Shown here: piece by piece, positions 6,620-14,915 of the stretch
Position numbering within the stretch: position 1 is the stretch's first letter
Layout of the letters: the number at the start of each line of letters is the position of its first letter
Origin: Flavobacteriales bacterium
GTDB taxonomy: Bacteria; Bacteroidota; Bacteroidia; Flavobacteriales; Flavobacteriaceae
Length of the DNA: 33,198 nt
Direction of reading: 5' to 3'
NCBI GenBank assembly: GCA_017302935.1
Contig: JAFLBT010000015.1
Location: 1-33,198 of the forward strand
Notes under the pieces: model-generated
The model's input: only the letters and a program-made list of their open reading frames with translations
Database searches by the model: none
What the model was told of the DNA's origin: nothing
Made by a program: the position numbers and the translations under genes

Positions 6620-8126
6620 CTTCTTCTTTTGGAAATATTGCTAAATGTTTTGCTAATAGAATTTTTTTTGATGGTGACTCAATCTTGTTAAAAAGGTTAC
6701 AATAAGTGGTCTCCAAATCAAATTTTTGTTTATTTGATTTTATCGATTGCAATAAGTATGATTCAATTTTATTTGGCCATTTGAAAGTCAATTTTCTGTG
6801 TGATTTTAAAAAATAAGTTAACCAAATTAAATCATATACATTTGATTTCTCTTTTTTAAATTTTTTTTCAGTTAATTTATTAAGTGAATCAAAAATGTTA
6901 TTAATGACTTCAGTTTCATTCTCATAAGTAGAAACCAAAAGTTCTGTTAATGCTAAAATTTGTGGTAACGACTTTGATCTTTTTTCTTTAAGCATTAACA
7001 ATAAACTGAAAACTTTGTATATTTCTTTACTTGAAAGCTTAAGTTTTAATTTATATTTTTTTGAAATTAATTCACTTAAAAATTTATCAATTACTCCTGT
7101 ATTTGGATGTTTTTTGTCTATTACCAAAACTTTTCTAAAAGTGTTTTCAAAACTTTTATATTTAATAATATGTTTATGTTTTAAGGAATAAGCATGATAT
7201 TCACTTGTCCATTCTCGAAAAAGCCCTTCTGGTAATGAAGAAATTGTTGATTTTTCTTCACTGATAGACAGATTAAATCTTTTTAGATTTCTTTGAACTA
7301 TATTTAAAATTTCTTTGGCGTCAGATTCCGTTTGACAGAGAAATCTATAATCATCTTTGAAACGAACACCAATAAAATCGATATTATCATTTTTTAGTTG
7401 TTTAGATATATCTGTATCTATCACTGAGAGCATTACCTCTGTTATCAAATCAGATATTGCAGGACCAATAGCAATACCGTTAGTGCAACCATCATTAGCA
7501 TTTTGAAACAACTTATCAATTTTGTTACCTAATAAAGTATATTTGTTTCTATCTTTTCTTGCATTTTCCTTTCCATTAATAGCCCATGCAATACTATGTG
7601 TATAGATTGAAGGATAAAAGTTTTTTATATCTGATTTTACAACAAATTTATATTTATGTCCTTCCGAAACAATATCACTTTCAGACATCTCAATAAATTC
7701 ATAAATCATTCTACCAGATCGTAACGTCCCTAAAACACCAATATTATCATTATTTAATGGTATAGGAAAGGAGTATGAATAAATTGTATTTTGCTTACTG
7801 AAAAGAAGTTTTTTGATTTCATCCCAATTATTCATAAGTTGCCATACTAAGTCATGATATATTTTATGGTTTATAATTCCAAACGTTCTTTCAGTTAACT
7901 GAGATTTAGGAAAAGTAATTTCATAAATCTCTGACAAAGGAATTTTCTTTGTAAAATCATAATAAGGATTTTTCTTGTATGTAAATTTTAAAACTTTAAA
8001 ACATGGAGGAAGAACATATTGTTCTGGAAAGAAACCCTCAGTAAGTAGCCAATTTGCAATTTTTCGAACAGGTAAAGCATTTACAAGCTTTTTTGTTTCT
8101 TCTAAATGTTTTTGAGGGAGATTCAT
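6612..8126 (-). CDS. Reverse transcriptase of the UG/Abi (defence-associated) type
   Basis: 504 residues. The N-terminal part has TERTFGIINHKIYHDL, typical of this group. Catalytic motifs follow: motif A with Asp166 in KSDIKNFYPSIYTHSI, motif B in TNGIAIGPAISDLITE (about 215-230), and motif C as FKDD at 256-259 in VRFKDDYRFLC, where most reverse transcriptases have YADD or YIDD. Motif D-like sequence (FNLSISEEKST) comes next. Residues 300-504 are a helical, lysine-rich extension, as in AbiK/UG proteins. No maturase, Cas1, nitrilase or msr/msd structure is present, so it is neither a group II intron protein nor an obvious retron or DRT1. Solitary enzymes of this type (DRT classes) protect against phages. 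The subclass cannot be fixed by eye. Its sequence is much more AT-rich than its neighbours, suggesting acquisition. Confidence 0.85.
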   Translation of the reverse strand: MNLPQKHLEETKKLVNALPVRKIANWLLTEGFFPEQYVLPPCFKVLKFTYKKNPYYDFTKKIPLSEIYEITFPKSQLTERTFGIINHKIYHDLVWQLMNNWDEIKKLLFSKQNTIYSYSFPIPLNNDNIGVLGTLRSGRMIYEFIEMSESDIVSEGHKYKFVVKSDIKNFYPSIYTHSIAWAINGKENARKDRNKYTLLGNKIDKLFQNANDGCTNGIAIGPAISDLITEVMLSVIDTDISKQLKNDNIDFIGVRFKDDYRFLCQTESDAKEILNIVQRNLKRFNLSISEEKSTISSLPEGLFREWTSEYHAYSLKHKHIIKYKSFENTFRKVLVIDKKHPNTGVIDKFLSELISKKYKLKLKLSSKEIYKVFSLLLMLKEKRSKSLPQILALTELLVSTYENETEVINNIFDSLNKLTEKKFKKEKSNVYDLIWLTYFLKSHRKLTFKWPNKIESYLLQSIKSNKQKFDLETTYCNLFNKIESPSKKILLAKHLAIFPKEEDE

Positions 8127-8182
8127 TTATAACTTTGGTAATTTAAATAATTTGTAATATAATTCTAATTAAAATTCATTCT

Positions 8183-8190
8183 CAAATGTA
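8183..8190 (-). promoter_or_regulatory. Candidate -7 element for the reverse transcriptase
   Basis: Read on the minus strand, TACATTTG fits TAnnTTTG and lies about 57 bases before the reverse transcriptase ATG. No good -33 element is visible at 17-20 bases upstream. If used, the leader would be about 50 nucleotides, too short to hold a large noncoding RNA of the kind found with DRT2 or DRT9. Confidence 0.35.
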
Positions 8191-8231
8191 AAGAAAAAAA
8201 ATCATCATAGTAATAAAAATAGCCGTTAATG

Positions 8232-9179
8232 CTAACTCTCCCCACCAAAAATCTCCTTCACCGCCTCTTGATAACTTCTCGGGTTCTGAGCTTTTTTAAT
8301 CTTTTTCAACGTCTTTTGTGGGTTGGAGAAGGAAGTGGAAAAGTATTCCCAAAAACCTAACATTTTCATTTTAATAGGCGTGGGGCCGGAGAGAGCAGCA
8401 TCGTATTCTTGGTAAATCGTGTCGTGAAATTCCTTGAAGATTTGCCAGCGGTTGGTTGGGTATTCTGTGGTGTTATTTTTAATCATGCTTGGCAAAAATG
8501 GGTCGGCAATTAAACCGCGACCAATCATGAAATGATCAATACTCGGAAAACGTTCTTGCATTTCTTTAAATTTGGCTACAGAAGTGATGTCGCCGTTGTA
8601 ATAGAGTTTATGTCGAGTATTTTCGGTGCAACGTTGAAAGGCTTCTAAATTCACTCCGCCATTATACAATTGTTTCCCAATTCGGGCGTGAATGGCAATG
8701 TTTTTAATTGGGTATTGATCCAAAATCGGGAAAACATCCAAAATTTCTTCGGGATGTTCGTAACCCATTCGCATTTTCATGGAAACAATGACATCGGTTT
8801 CGTTGTGCACTCGATTTAAAATATTGTCAATGCGTTGCGGTTCGCAAATCAACCCGGAACCCATTCCTTTTTTAGTCACCATCGGATAAGGACAACCTAA
8901 ATTCCAGTTGAGTTCTTTGTAACCCAATTCCTGAATGTATTTCACCACAAACAGAAACTCATCGGCATCATTCGTCATTACTTGCGGAATTAATTCAGAC
9001 ACTTTATTGTTTTCGGGTTGCAAATCACGTTGGTAGGAATTTTTGATGACTAGTTTTCCATCCAATCGAATGTAAGGAGCATAAAACGTATCGATACCAC
9101 CAAAATAGTGATGAAACGCATTCCGAAATCTGAAATCGGTGAAACCTTGCAACGGCGAAGAAAGTAGGGTAGGACTCAT
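8232..9179 (-). CDS. tRNA-dihydrouridine synthase
   Basis: 315 residues, normal for bacterial Dus enzymes. It reduces uridine to dihydrouridine in the tRNA D-loop using FMN and NADPH. The TIM-barrel start SPLQGFTDFRFRNAF binds FMN, the catalytic Cys is in WNLGCPYPMVTKKGMGSGL, and further FMN/phosphate contacts are IAIHARIGKQLYNGG, YYNGDITS and FMIGRGLIADP. The C-terminal helical part recognises tRNA. The family is clear; assignment to DusA, B or C is not attempted. It lies upstream of the reverse transcriptase in the same direction with a 105-base gap. Confidence 0.93.
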   Translation of the reverse strand: MSPTLLSSPLQGFTDFRFRNAFHHYFGGIDTFYAPYIRLDGKLVIKNSYQRDLQPENNKVSELIPQVMTNDADEFLFVVKYIQELGYKELNWNLGCPYPMVTKKGMGSGLICEPQRIDNILNRVHNETDVIVSMKMRMGYEHPEEILDVFPILDQYPIKNIAIHARIGKQLYNGGVNLEAFQRCTENTRHKLYYNGDITSVAKFKEMQERFPSIDHFMIGRGLIADPFLPSMIKNNTTEYPTNRWQIFKEFHDTIYQEYDAALSGPTPIKMKMLGFWEYFSTSFSNPQKTLKKIKKAQNPRSYQEAVKEIFGGES

Positions 9180-9265
9180 GGTTTAATTTGAGTGGTAAAG
9201 ATAAGGGAAAAGGTATAAGCTTGAGATTGGAAAAATTAAAATTTTGACTATTTAATCAGCTTTTT

Positions 9266-9321
9266 AAACCATTAAGAAATTAAGTTTAATTAAGGTCTAC
9301 CTCTTAATTTCTTAATGGTTT
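9266..9321. repeat. Perfect 19-bp inverted repeat between hutI and dus
   Basis: AAACCATTAAGAAATTAAG at 9266-9284 and its exact reverse complement at 9303-9321 enclose an 18-base loop. It lies downstream of hutI, which ends in the minus direction at 9335 (14 bases away). On the minus strand the hairpin is followed by AAAAAGC and not by a T run, so it is not a standard intrinsic terminator for hutI, though it could still stop transcription or stabilise the mRNA end. The arms themselves have a TTAAGAAA-like periodicity. Confidence 0.8.
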
Positions 9322-9334
9322 TTAGAGTTTACAA

Positions 9335-10570
9335 CTAAATTTTTTGTCCTTCAATTATTACCTCCTCAATCAAATTACTCCCAAATTCATACGGCAATTG
9401 ATAAAACGAATGAATGGGTTTAGTAATGATTAAATTCGCTTTTTTGCCTTTAGTAATACTTCCGTGAGTAGCTGAAATTCCCATCGCATAAGCTCCGTTA
9501 ATCGTTGCGGCATTAATCGCTTCCTCTGGAGTCATTTTCATTTTAATACAAGCGGTTGCGACTACAAAATTCATGTTTCCGGAAGGAGTTGTTCCGGGAT
9601 TATAATCGGTTGCTAGGGCTAATGGCAATCCGGCTTCCATCATTTTTCTAGCTGGTGTATAGGGAATACTGATGAAATAACTACACGAAGGCAAGGCGAC
9701 TGGCATCGTTTTAGTATTTTTGAGCACTTCAATATCTTCTTCGGTTACAATTTCCAAATGATCTACCGACAAAGCGTTATGTTTTACGCATGCGGCAATA
9801 CCGTTGATGGCTGTGAATTGATTGACATGAATTTTAGCTTGTAAACCATGTTTTATACCGGCTTCCATAATGCGTTCGGTTTCTTCAACTGAAAAATAGC
9901 CGGTTTCTAAAAAAGCATCAATATAATCGGCTAAGTTTTCTTTGGCTATTTTCGGTAGCATTTCATTGATTATTAAATCAATATAACCGGAATGATTTTC
10001 TTTGTATTCTTTCGGAAAAGCATGAGCTCCTAAAAAAGTAGCTTTTATTTTGATGGGATAGTTTTCTGCTAAACGTCTGATGACGCGAAGCATTTTCAGT
10101 TCTCCCTCTACTGTCAAACCATAACCGGATTTGATTTCGATGGCTCCGGTGCCCAATTTCATCACTTCTTCTAATCTAACTTTCGATTGTTCGTAAATTT
10201 CTTCTTCGCTGGTTGCATTGATTTTTTCAGCTGAATTTAATATTCCACCCCCTCGATTAGCAATTTCTTCATAGCTCAGACCATTGATTCTATCTACAAA
10301 TTCCTGTACGCGATTGCCGGCATAGACCAAATGGGTGTGACTGTCGCACCAAGTGGGCAAAACAACTTTTCCTGTTGCATCAATAATTTTTGCCTCAGAA
10401 AGTGTTGGACAATCTTTCATTTCACCAAAATCAATAATTATATCATCTTTTAACAAAAGAAATGCATTTTTAAGCATGGGTAATGTTGCCATTTCACTTC
10501 CGGATACCTTAAGAATTCCTTTTTCTCTGATTTGAATCAGCTCCTTAATGTTAACGATTAATGTTTGCAT
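9335..10570 (-). CDS. hutI: Imidazolonepropionase
   Basis: 411 residues, the family length. The enzyme hydrolyses 4-imidazolone-5-propanoate to N-formimino-L-glutamate, step three of histidine breakdown. It is an amidohydrolase: metal ligands His78 and His80 in CDSHTHLVYAG, a later His in FLGAHAFPKEYK, His in AKIHVNQFTAINGI, and Asp in LATDYNPGTTPSGN. The substrate-binding segment GAIEIKSGYGLT is also typical. Other hut genes (hutH, hutU, hutG) are not next to it in this window. It is divergent from corA with 68 bases between starts. Confidence 0.96.
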   Translation of the reverse strand: MQTLIVNIKELIQIREKGILKVSGSEMATLPMLKNAFLLLKDDIIIDFGEMKDCPTLSEAKIIDATGKVVLPTWCDSHTHLVYAGNRVQEFVDRINGLSYEEIANRGGGILNSAEKINATSEEEIYEQSKVRLEEVMKLGTGAIEIKSGYGLTVEGELKMLRVIRRLAENYPIKIKATFLGAHAFPKEYKENHSGYIDLIINEMLPKIAKENLADYIDAFLETGYFSVEETERIMEAGIKHGLQAKIHVNQFTAINGIAACVKHNALSVDHLEIVTEEDIEVLKNTKTMPVALPSCSYFISIPYTPARKMMEAGLPLALATDYNPGTTPSGNMNFVVATACIKMKMTPEEAINAATINGAYAMGISATHGSITKGKKANLIITKPIHSFYQLPYEFGSNLIEEVIIEGQKI

Positions 10571-10638
10571 GAAAAAATATTTTTTGTAAAAATAGAATGA
10601 AAAAATTAAATCCCTTATTTTTATAAAAAATAAAAACC

Positions 10639-11715
10639 GTGAAACGACTTAAATATAAAAAAGGGAGAAAAGTTCAGCCGAACTATTTTGAATATACCGG
10701 ACATCATAAAGATCAACCGATAGAAATGCAACTTTTTGTGTATAATTCAGAATCATTTACGGAAACAAAAGACCTTCAATTTGAGAAAAATGAAATTGAA
10801 TCATTGCTTCATTCAAATGATGTTAAGTGGTTAAATATTCACGGTTTACATGATGTAGAATTGATAAAAAAAGTTGTTGAAACCATTGGAATTGATGCCT
10901 ATATTGCCGGTGATGTGTTGAATGTAGCCAAACGTACCCGAATGGAAGATTTGGAAAACGCATTGTTTTTTAGTATCAAATCTATTTTGCCTGAAAAAAA
11001 CGAAACCAACGTTCATGTAGAGCAAATAAGTTTTATTTTAAAAGATAATATTCTTGTTTCTTTTCAAGAAAAAAGAGGTGATTTTTTTACCCACATTCGC
11101 GAGCGAATTAAAACAAACTCAGGTTTGGTTTGTAAAAAGAGAAATGATTTTCTATTGTATTTGATGTTAGATGCAATAATGGAAAATTTCTACATCACGA
11201 TTGAAAAATATGAAGATAGCATTGAACAATTGCAAATTGAAGCAAAAGTAAATGACAGTCAAGATGTTTTGGTTCGAATTGAAAAGTGTAGTGAAGATTT
11301 ATACTATTTAAAACGTTCCATTATTCCGCTAAAAGATTCATTATATAACTTGAAATCCTTAAAGGAAGATGATGATTTTAATGGAATAGAAAAATCAAAT
11401 TTTACTTTTTTCTCTCGCTTGTATCAAAAAAGTTTAGAACTTTTAGATCAAATCGAATATGATATCAGTTCTTTAGAGAGTGCTTCCAGTTTTTATTTTT
11501 CAGCTCAAAGTCACCGCATGAATGAAATAATGAAAACGTTGACAATTGTTTCAGTAGTTTTTATTCCTTTAACCTTTATTGTGGGTGTTTATGGAATGAA
11601 TTTTGAAAACATACCGGAATTAAAAGCTCCCAACGGATATTTCATCACATTGGGAGTTATGTTTGTCTTAGTTTTAGGAATGATTTACTATTTCAAACGT
11701 AAAAAATGGTTTTAG
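10639..11715 (+). CDS. corA: Magnesium/cobalt transporter CorA
   Basis: 358 residues, starting at GTG. The large cytoplasmic N-terminal domain (WLNIHGLHDVELIKKVVETI, then a long helical stalk) is followed by two C-terminal membrane helices: TLTIVSVVFIPLTFIVGVYG and ITLGVMFVLVLGMIYYF. The signature selectivity-loop motif YGMNFE follows the first helix, and the protein ends in KRKKWF, the basic cytoplasmic tail. CorA forms pentamers that import Mg2+ gated by cytosolic Mg2+. Its stop codon overlaps that of the convergent lipoprotein gene by four bases. Confidence 0.95.
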   Translation: MKRLKYKKGRKVQPNYFEYTGHHKDQPIEMQLFVYNSESFTETKDLQFEKNEIESLLHSNDVKWLNIHGLHDVELIKKVVETIGIDAYIAGDVLNVAKRTRMEDLENALFFSIKSILPEKNETNVHVEQISFILKDNILVSFQEKRGDFFTHIRERIKTNSGLVCKKRNDFLLYLMLDAIMENFYITIEKYEDSIEQLQIEAKVNDSQDVLVRIEKCSEDLYYLKRSIIPLKDSLYNLKSLKEDDDFNGIEKSNFTFFSRLYQKSLELLDQIEYDISSLESASSFYFSAQSHRMNEIMKTLTIVSVVFIPLTFIVGVYGMNFENIPELKAPNGYFITLGVMFVLVLGMIYYFKRKKWF

Positions 11716-12290
11716 TTTACCGTAAAATTATAGGTTGTACCACTAAGATTTACCGCAGAAGTATTAATGGTTAAAAACGTAAAGTTATTGGCACTATCAG
11801 AAATTAAATCAAAATTTGAACCGTTATATCCATCGAAAAAAACTAATCTATATTGCCCCGGCTGTGTTAATTTTATTCCGCCTCTGTGTTCATATTGGTT
11901 GGTAGTTGAATTAAAATCGGCATAACCGGTTATATACACATTGGTAGTAATTCTACCTTTTTCTACCACAAAATTATTTCCCACAGAAACATTTTCCCAA
12001 TCAACTTCATTTATTTTCTTTTCTAAACGATAAGTAAAAACAAAATAATTTGATTTTGTTGTTTTGAAAACATCCAAAGGAGTGGTTTGATTCGGCTGAT
12101 TTAAATAACGACTAAAATTATTAGTGTTAAGCCACAATACATCATTGACATTATAATTACTTTCTACTTCTAAAGTAACTAGATTTGGAATAGAAGTGTA
12201 AACCGCATTGTAAAATTCTTCATCCTCTTTACTGCAACTATTTAAAATTGGTAAAAGAATAAGCATATAAAATAAAATGGACTTTTTCAT
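11712..12290 (-). CDS. Lipoprotein of unknown function
   Basis: 192 residues from the ATG at 12290. An in-frame ATG at 12320 would place ten residues before the signal peptide and overlap the upstream gene, so the inner start is preferred. MKKSILFYMLILLPILNSC ends in lipobox LNSC, followed by the acidic SKEDEEF typical of surface or outer-membrane lipoproteins in this phylum. The mature part is a beta-rich, Asn/Thr-rich domain (VEKGRITTNVYITGYADFN and GGIKLTQPGQYRLVFFDGYN). It follows the outer-membrane barrel gene by ten bases, so the two are probably one transcript and may work together at the outer membrane. Confidence 0.8.
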   Translation of the reverse strand: MKKSILFYMLILLPILNSCSKEDEEFYNAVYTSIPNLVTLEVESNYNVNDVLWLNTNNFSRYLNQPNQTTPLDVFKTTKSNYFVFTYRLEKKINEVDWENVSVGNNFVVEKGRITTNVYITGYADFNSTTNQYEHRGGIKLTQPGQYRLVFFDGYNGSNFDLISDSANNFTFLTINTSAVNLSGTTYNFTVN

Positions 12291-12300
12291 ACTTTTAAAA

Positions 12301-12870
12301 TTAAAAACGATAACCAACATTAATACCTACTCGAGAAATATAATCCGGACTTTCGCCGGAGCTGAATAAATTTTTACCCATTCCCACAAAAATATCGATA
12401 CCCAGTTTTTCTTTGATGTAAAATTTGTGTCCAATGGCTCCACCTATAGCAAAATCGGAATAATCTTTTTGAACCGCTTCATAATAACCATTGTTATTTT
12501 CATCTACCAATCGCTCCAATTCTCTATATTTACCTTGGTTGGATGAAACAAAAACTTCTATAAAATAGTAGCGAATTTGACTTTTAGATAATGAATATCG
12601 AACAAAAGGAATAATTTGATAGTCTTCTAACGTTCTATTTTTACCCAATTCAAAATCTTCTTCACGGGATTTACTTTGGTTAAAATTACCACTCACACCT
12701 ACTGAAAAATCATCAGATAAAAAGCGTTCATAACTTACATGTACTTTTCCAAAGGCAACAATAGAAAAAACATCAAATTTAAGTTCATTTTTTCCTAAAT
12801 CAAATTTTTGGTTATCTTGAGCGGAAACCAAACAAAAACTGAATAAAAAGAGAAATATTATTTTTTTCAT
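12301..12870 (-). CDS. Small outer-membrane beta-barrel protein
   Basis: 189 residues. The signal peptide MKKIIFLFLFSFCLVSAQ is followed by alternating hydrophobic/polar strands (ELKFDVFSIVAFGKVHVSYE, SVGVSGNFNQS, FVRYSLSKSQIRYYFIEVFV, FAIGGAIGHKFYI) and ends with VGINVGYRF, a terminal aromatic residue typical of proteins inserted by the BAM complex. The size suggests an eight-strand barrel. It is probably cotranscribed with the lipoprotein just downstream. Substrate or function is not evident. Confidence 0.82.
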   Translation of the reverse strand: MKKIIFLFLFSFCLVSAQDNQKFDLGKNELKFDVFSIVAFGKVHVSYERFLSDDFSVGVSGNFNQSKSREEDFELGKNRTLEDYQIIPFVRYSLSKSQIRYYFIEVFVSSNQGKYRELERLVDENNNGYYEAVQKDYSDFAIGGAIGHKFYIKEKLGIDIFVGMGKNLFSSGESPDYISRVGINVGYRF

Positions 12871-12945
12871 TGCAATGAATTATAAGTTGTAAATATATAA
12901 AAAAAGGGTTGCCGTATAGCAATATTTAACGATTTAATTCTTTTA

Positions 12946-13878
12946 CTAATTCAACGTTAATGCACCTAGAATTTCTTCTGACATAAATGGTCCACCCGGA
13001 TATCTTGCTGTGTAATCTAAATTTAACCAAATCTGACCTCGCTCATCAATATGATAATGAATTTCTTTGTTTTTACTTTCGTCAATAAACAAAACCTCTT
13101 TTATCAAATAAACAGCCGCTTCTAAATCTGCTTTTTGACCTACTAACATCTCCGGATAAATATGTCCACCAGTGTGAATTAAACGTGGTGTGCCACCAAT
13201 AGCACGAATACAAGCAGCCATCAAAATTGCATGGTCATCACAATCTCCCGAAAAATGCAATAAACTTTCACTTGCGTAGGCAATATACTCTTGTCCTTTT
13301 GGGTCATTTACGTAATTCCAACGGTTTCGGATTTCTTTAAATACGGCAAAACATTGTATCATTTTACGGTATTTTTGCTGTCCTTTGATGTCTCTAAAGT
13401 GTAATGTAGTTGCGGTTAAAGCAAAATTTCGAACTTCACGGTTGTCAAAGTCAATTGCTTTTATGATTTGTGTTTTGTTAGGAAAAGGCAATAATTTAGA
13501 AATTACAATATCTTGCGGATTTGGGTTTTCCGTCATGGAATAAATCATAAAACCGTAATTCTGAAAAACAGTTGCAAATCCATAACCCCCAAAAATAGTA
13601 CCGTAAATCAAAAAAATGAAATAAACTATAATTCCCAAAATTAGAACCGTTTTAATTAATCGAAGTATCAATTGGATAATTAATAATAAAAGAATTGCAA
13701 TTACTATTCTGTCAAATGAAAATGGCCACTCCGGATCTTTTAAGTTTAGATGAATAATGAGGAATAAAGGTATGGCTATTAATACATTCAAAATAAAAAT
13801 AATTACGTCATCCCAAGGTTTTTTGACTTGGAATTTCGTTTTTAAATCTTGAAATTGATAGGTTCCGAATACTTTCAT
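12946..13878 (-). CDS. Membrane protein with a transglutaminase-like cysteine protease domain
   Basis: 310 residues. Two or three N-terminal membrane helices (about 25-45, 55-75 and 76-95, including IVIAILLLLIIQLIL and VLILGIIVYFIFLIYGTIFG) precede a soluble domain. The core LLHFSGDCDDHAILMAACIRAIG carries the transglutaminase-type catalytic Cys, and the following segment PRLIHTGGHIYPEMLVG supplies the His; an Asp in NLDYTARYPGG may complete the triad. Such proteins are transglutaminase-fold hydrolases, often acting on peptides or cell-envelope substrates. It lies upstream of the barrel gene in the same direction with 75 bases between, and 22 bases downstream of the binding-protein-like gene. 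Confidence 0.83.
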   Translation of the reverse strand: MKVFGTYQFQDLKTKFQVKKPWDDVIIFILNVLIAIPLFLIIHLNLKDPEWPFSFDRIVIAILLLLIIQLILRLIKTVLILGIIVYFIFLIYGTIFGGYGFATVFQNYGFMIYSMTENPNPQDIVISKLLPFPNKTQIIKAIDFDNREVRNFALTATTLHFRDIKGQQKYRKMIQCFAVFKEIRNRWNYVNDPKGQEYIAYASESLLHFSGDCDDHAILMAACIRAIGGTPRLIHTGGHIYPEMLVGQKADLEAAVYLIKEVLFIDESKNKEIHYHIDERGQIWLNLDYTARYPGGPFMSEEILGALTLN

Positions 13879-13900
13879 TTACACTAAAACGAAATATTGA

Positions 13901-14752
13901 CTACAAGCAATATACCATTTCTGCAAAAGTACTTTTTTTATTGATAAGGTTTAGGTCAAAAAGTTGATTTTGAACTTTGTTTAACGTTTCCTGCGTTATA
14001 TTTTTTTGTGACCATCTGGTTTGACTTAACCATTGGTTGATATCCTCAATTTTTTGGTTGTATCGCTCAGCTAAGGTGCGATTGATACTGGGAATATCTT
14101 TAAATTCAGCTGTTGTGGCATTGATGATTTCTAAAATGTGTTCAATAGTTTGTGCATGCGTTTGAAGTAATTCTTCCCGAACAGCAATAACAAAACATGG
14201 CCACGGAGTAGGGCAGTTGGCAATTCTTCGGAATGTACCGTTGTCCACCAAAGGTTTGGTCATGAACTTTTCCCACATAAAATAATCAGCTTTTCCGTTG
14301 GATAAAGCTTCAACCGCACCATCAATCGTGTTGACGATTTCAAACTGTAATTCATTGGTTTTCCAACCTTGATTTTGAGCATTCACAATTGCCATTAAAT
14401 GTGAACCTGAACCCATTCGGCTTATCGCTACTTTGGTATTTTCTAAATCTGAAAGAGTTTGATATTTTGATTTTGCATCCACATGAATTCCCCAAATTAA
14501 AGGACTTTCCACATACACCTGAACTATTTTGGATGGATTTCCGGCTGTAATGTCTTTCACAATTCCTTCCGTCAAGATTACAGCGATATCTGTTTCACCC
14601 TCACGAAGCATTTGGCACATTTTTCCGGTACCTTCAGGGATGTCGATCCATTGTAAATCGATTCCGGCTTCTTCAAATTCACCGTTTTCATTGCACAAAT
14701 GCCAAGGCAAATTGAAATGTTCGGGAACGCCTGCTATTTTGAAGGTTTTCAT
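13901..14752 (-). CDS. Substrate-binding-like protein (NMT1/SsuA fold) without signal peptide
   Basis: 283 residues. The pattern of NMT1/THI5/SsuA-type binding proteins is clear: FKIAGVPEHFNLPWHLC, GIDLQWIDIPEGTGKMCQML, DIAVILTEGIVKDI, IWGIHVDA, KVAISRMGSGSHLMAI and KADYFMWEKFM. The protein starts directly with the first strand (MKTFKIAGVPE) and has no signal peptide or lipobox, and no ABC permease or ATPase genes adjoin it. It may therefore act in the cytoplasm, like HMP-P synthases of the yeast THI5 group that use this fold, but the Cys-rich active-site motif of those enzymes is not seen. The function is unknown. Confidence 0.8.
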   Translation of the reverse strand: MKTFKIAGVPEHFNLPWHLCNENGEFEEAGIDLQWIDIPEGTGKMCQMLREGETDIAVILTEGIVKDITAGNPSKIVQVYVESPLIWGIHVDAKSKYQTLSDLENTKVAISRMGSGSHLMAIVNAQNQGWKTNELQFEIVNTIDGAVEALSNGKADYFMWEKFMTKPLVDNGTFRRIANCPTPWPCFVIAVREELLQTHAQTIEHILEIINATTAEFKDIPSINRTLAERYNQKIEDINQWLSQTRWSQKNITQETLNKVQNQLFDLNLINKKSTFAEMVYCL

Positions 14753-14761
14753 TTTTTTATA

Positions 14762-14845
14762 GTATTAAGATGGGAGTATTAAGTATTAAGATGGGAGTAT
14801 TAAGTATTAAGATGGGAGTATTAAGTATTAAGATTATAGTTATAA
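14762..14845 (+). repeat. Twelve-heptamer array built from a 21-bp unit
   Basis: Three perfect copies of a 21-bp unit, itself GTATTAA + GATGGGA + GTATTAA, are followed by GTATTAA, GATTATA and GTTATAA, giving exactly twelve 7-base steps over 84 bases. It occupies the upstream side of the binding-protein-like gene on the minus strand, starting ten bases from its ATG, so it may lie in that gene's promoter or leader. Confidence 0.92.
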
Positions 14846-14890
14846 GACAACGAAATTAAGTTTTTTTAAAGATAAATGAACAAACTCATA

Positions 14891-14911
14891 ACCGACAACA
14901 GACAACAGACA
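14891..14911 (+). repeat. Heptamer tandem array, ACMGACA x3
   Basis: ACCGACA, ACAGACA and ACAGACA run head to tail and end five bases before the stop codon of the acetyltransferase (on the minus strand). The reverse complement is TGTCTGT/TGTCGGT, identical to the units at 4692-4733. Confidence 0.88.
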
Positions 14912-14915
14912 ACGT

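Noticed and set aside
6487..6705. Plus-strand 72-codon ORF across the reverse transcriptase 3' end
   Set aside because: It overlaps the well-supported reverse transcriptase antisense, has low-complexity serine runs, and no signal or domain.
8127..8231. Noncoding RNA upstream of the reverse transcriptase, as in DRT2/DRT9 or retrons
   Set aside because: Only 105 bases separate it from the dus gene, with no inverted repeats or conserved retron-like structure visible; the usual RNAs are longer.
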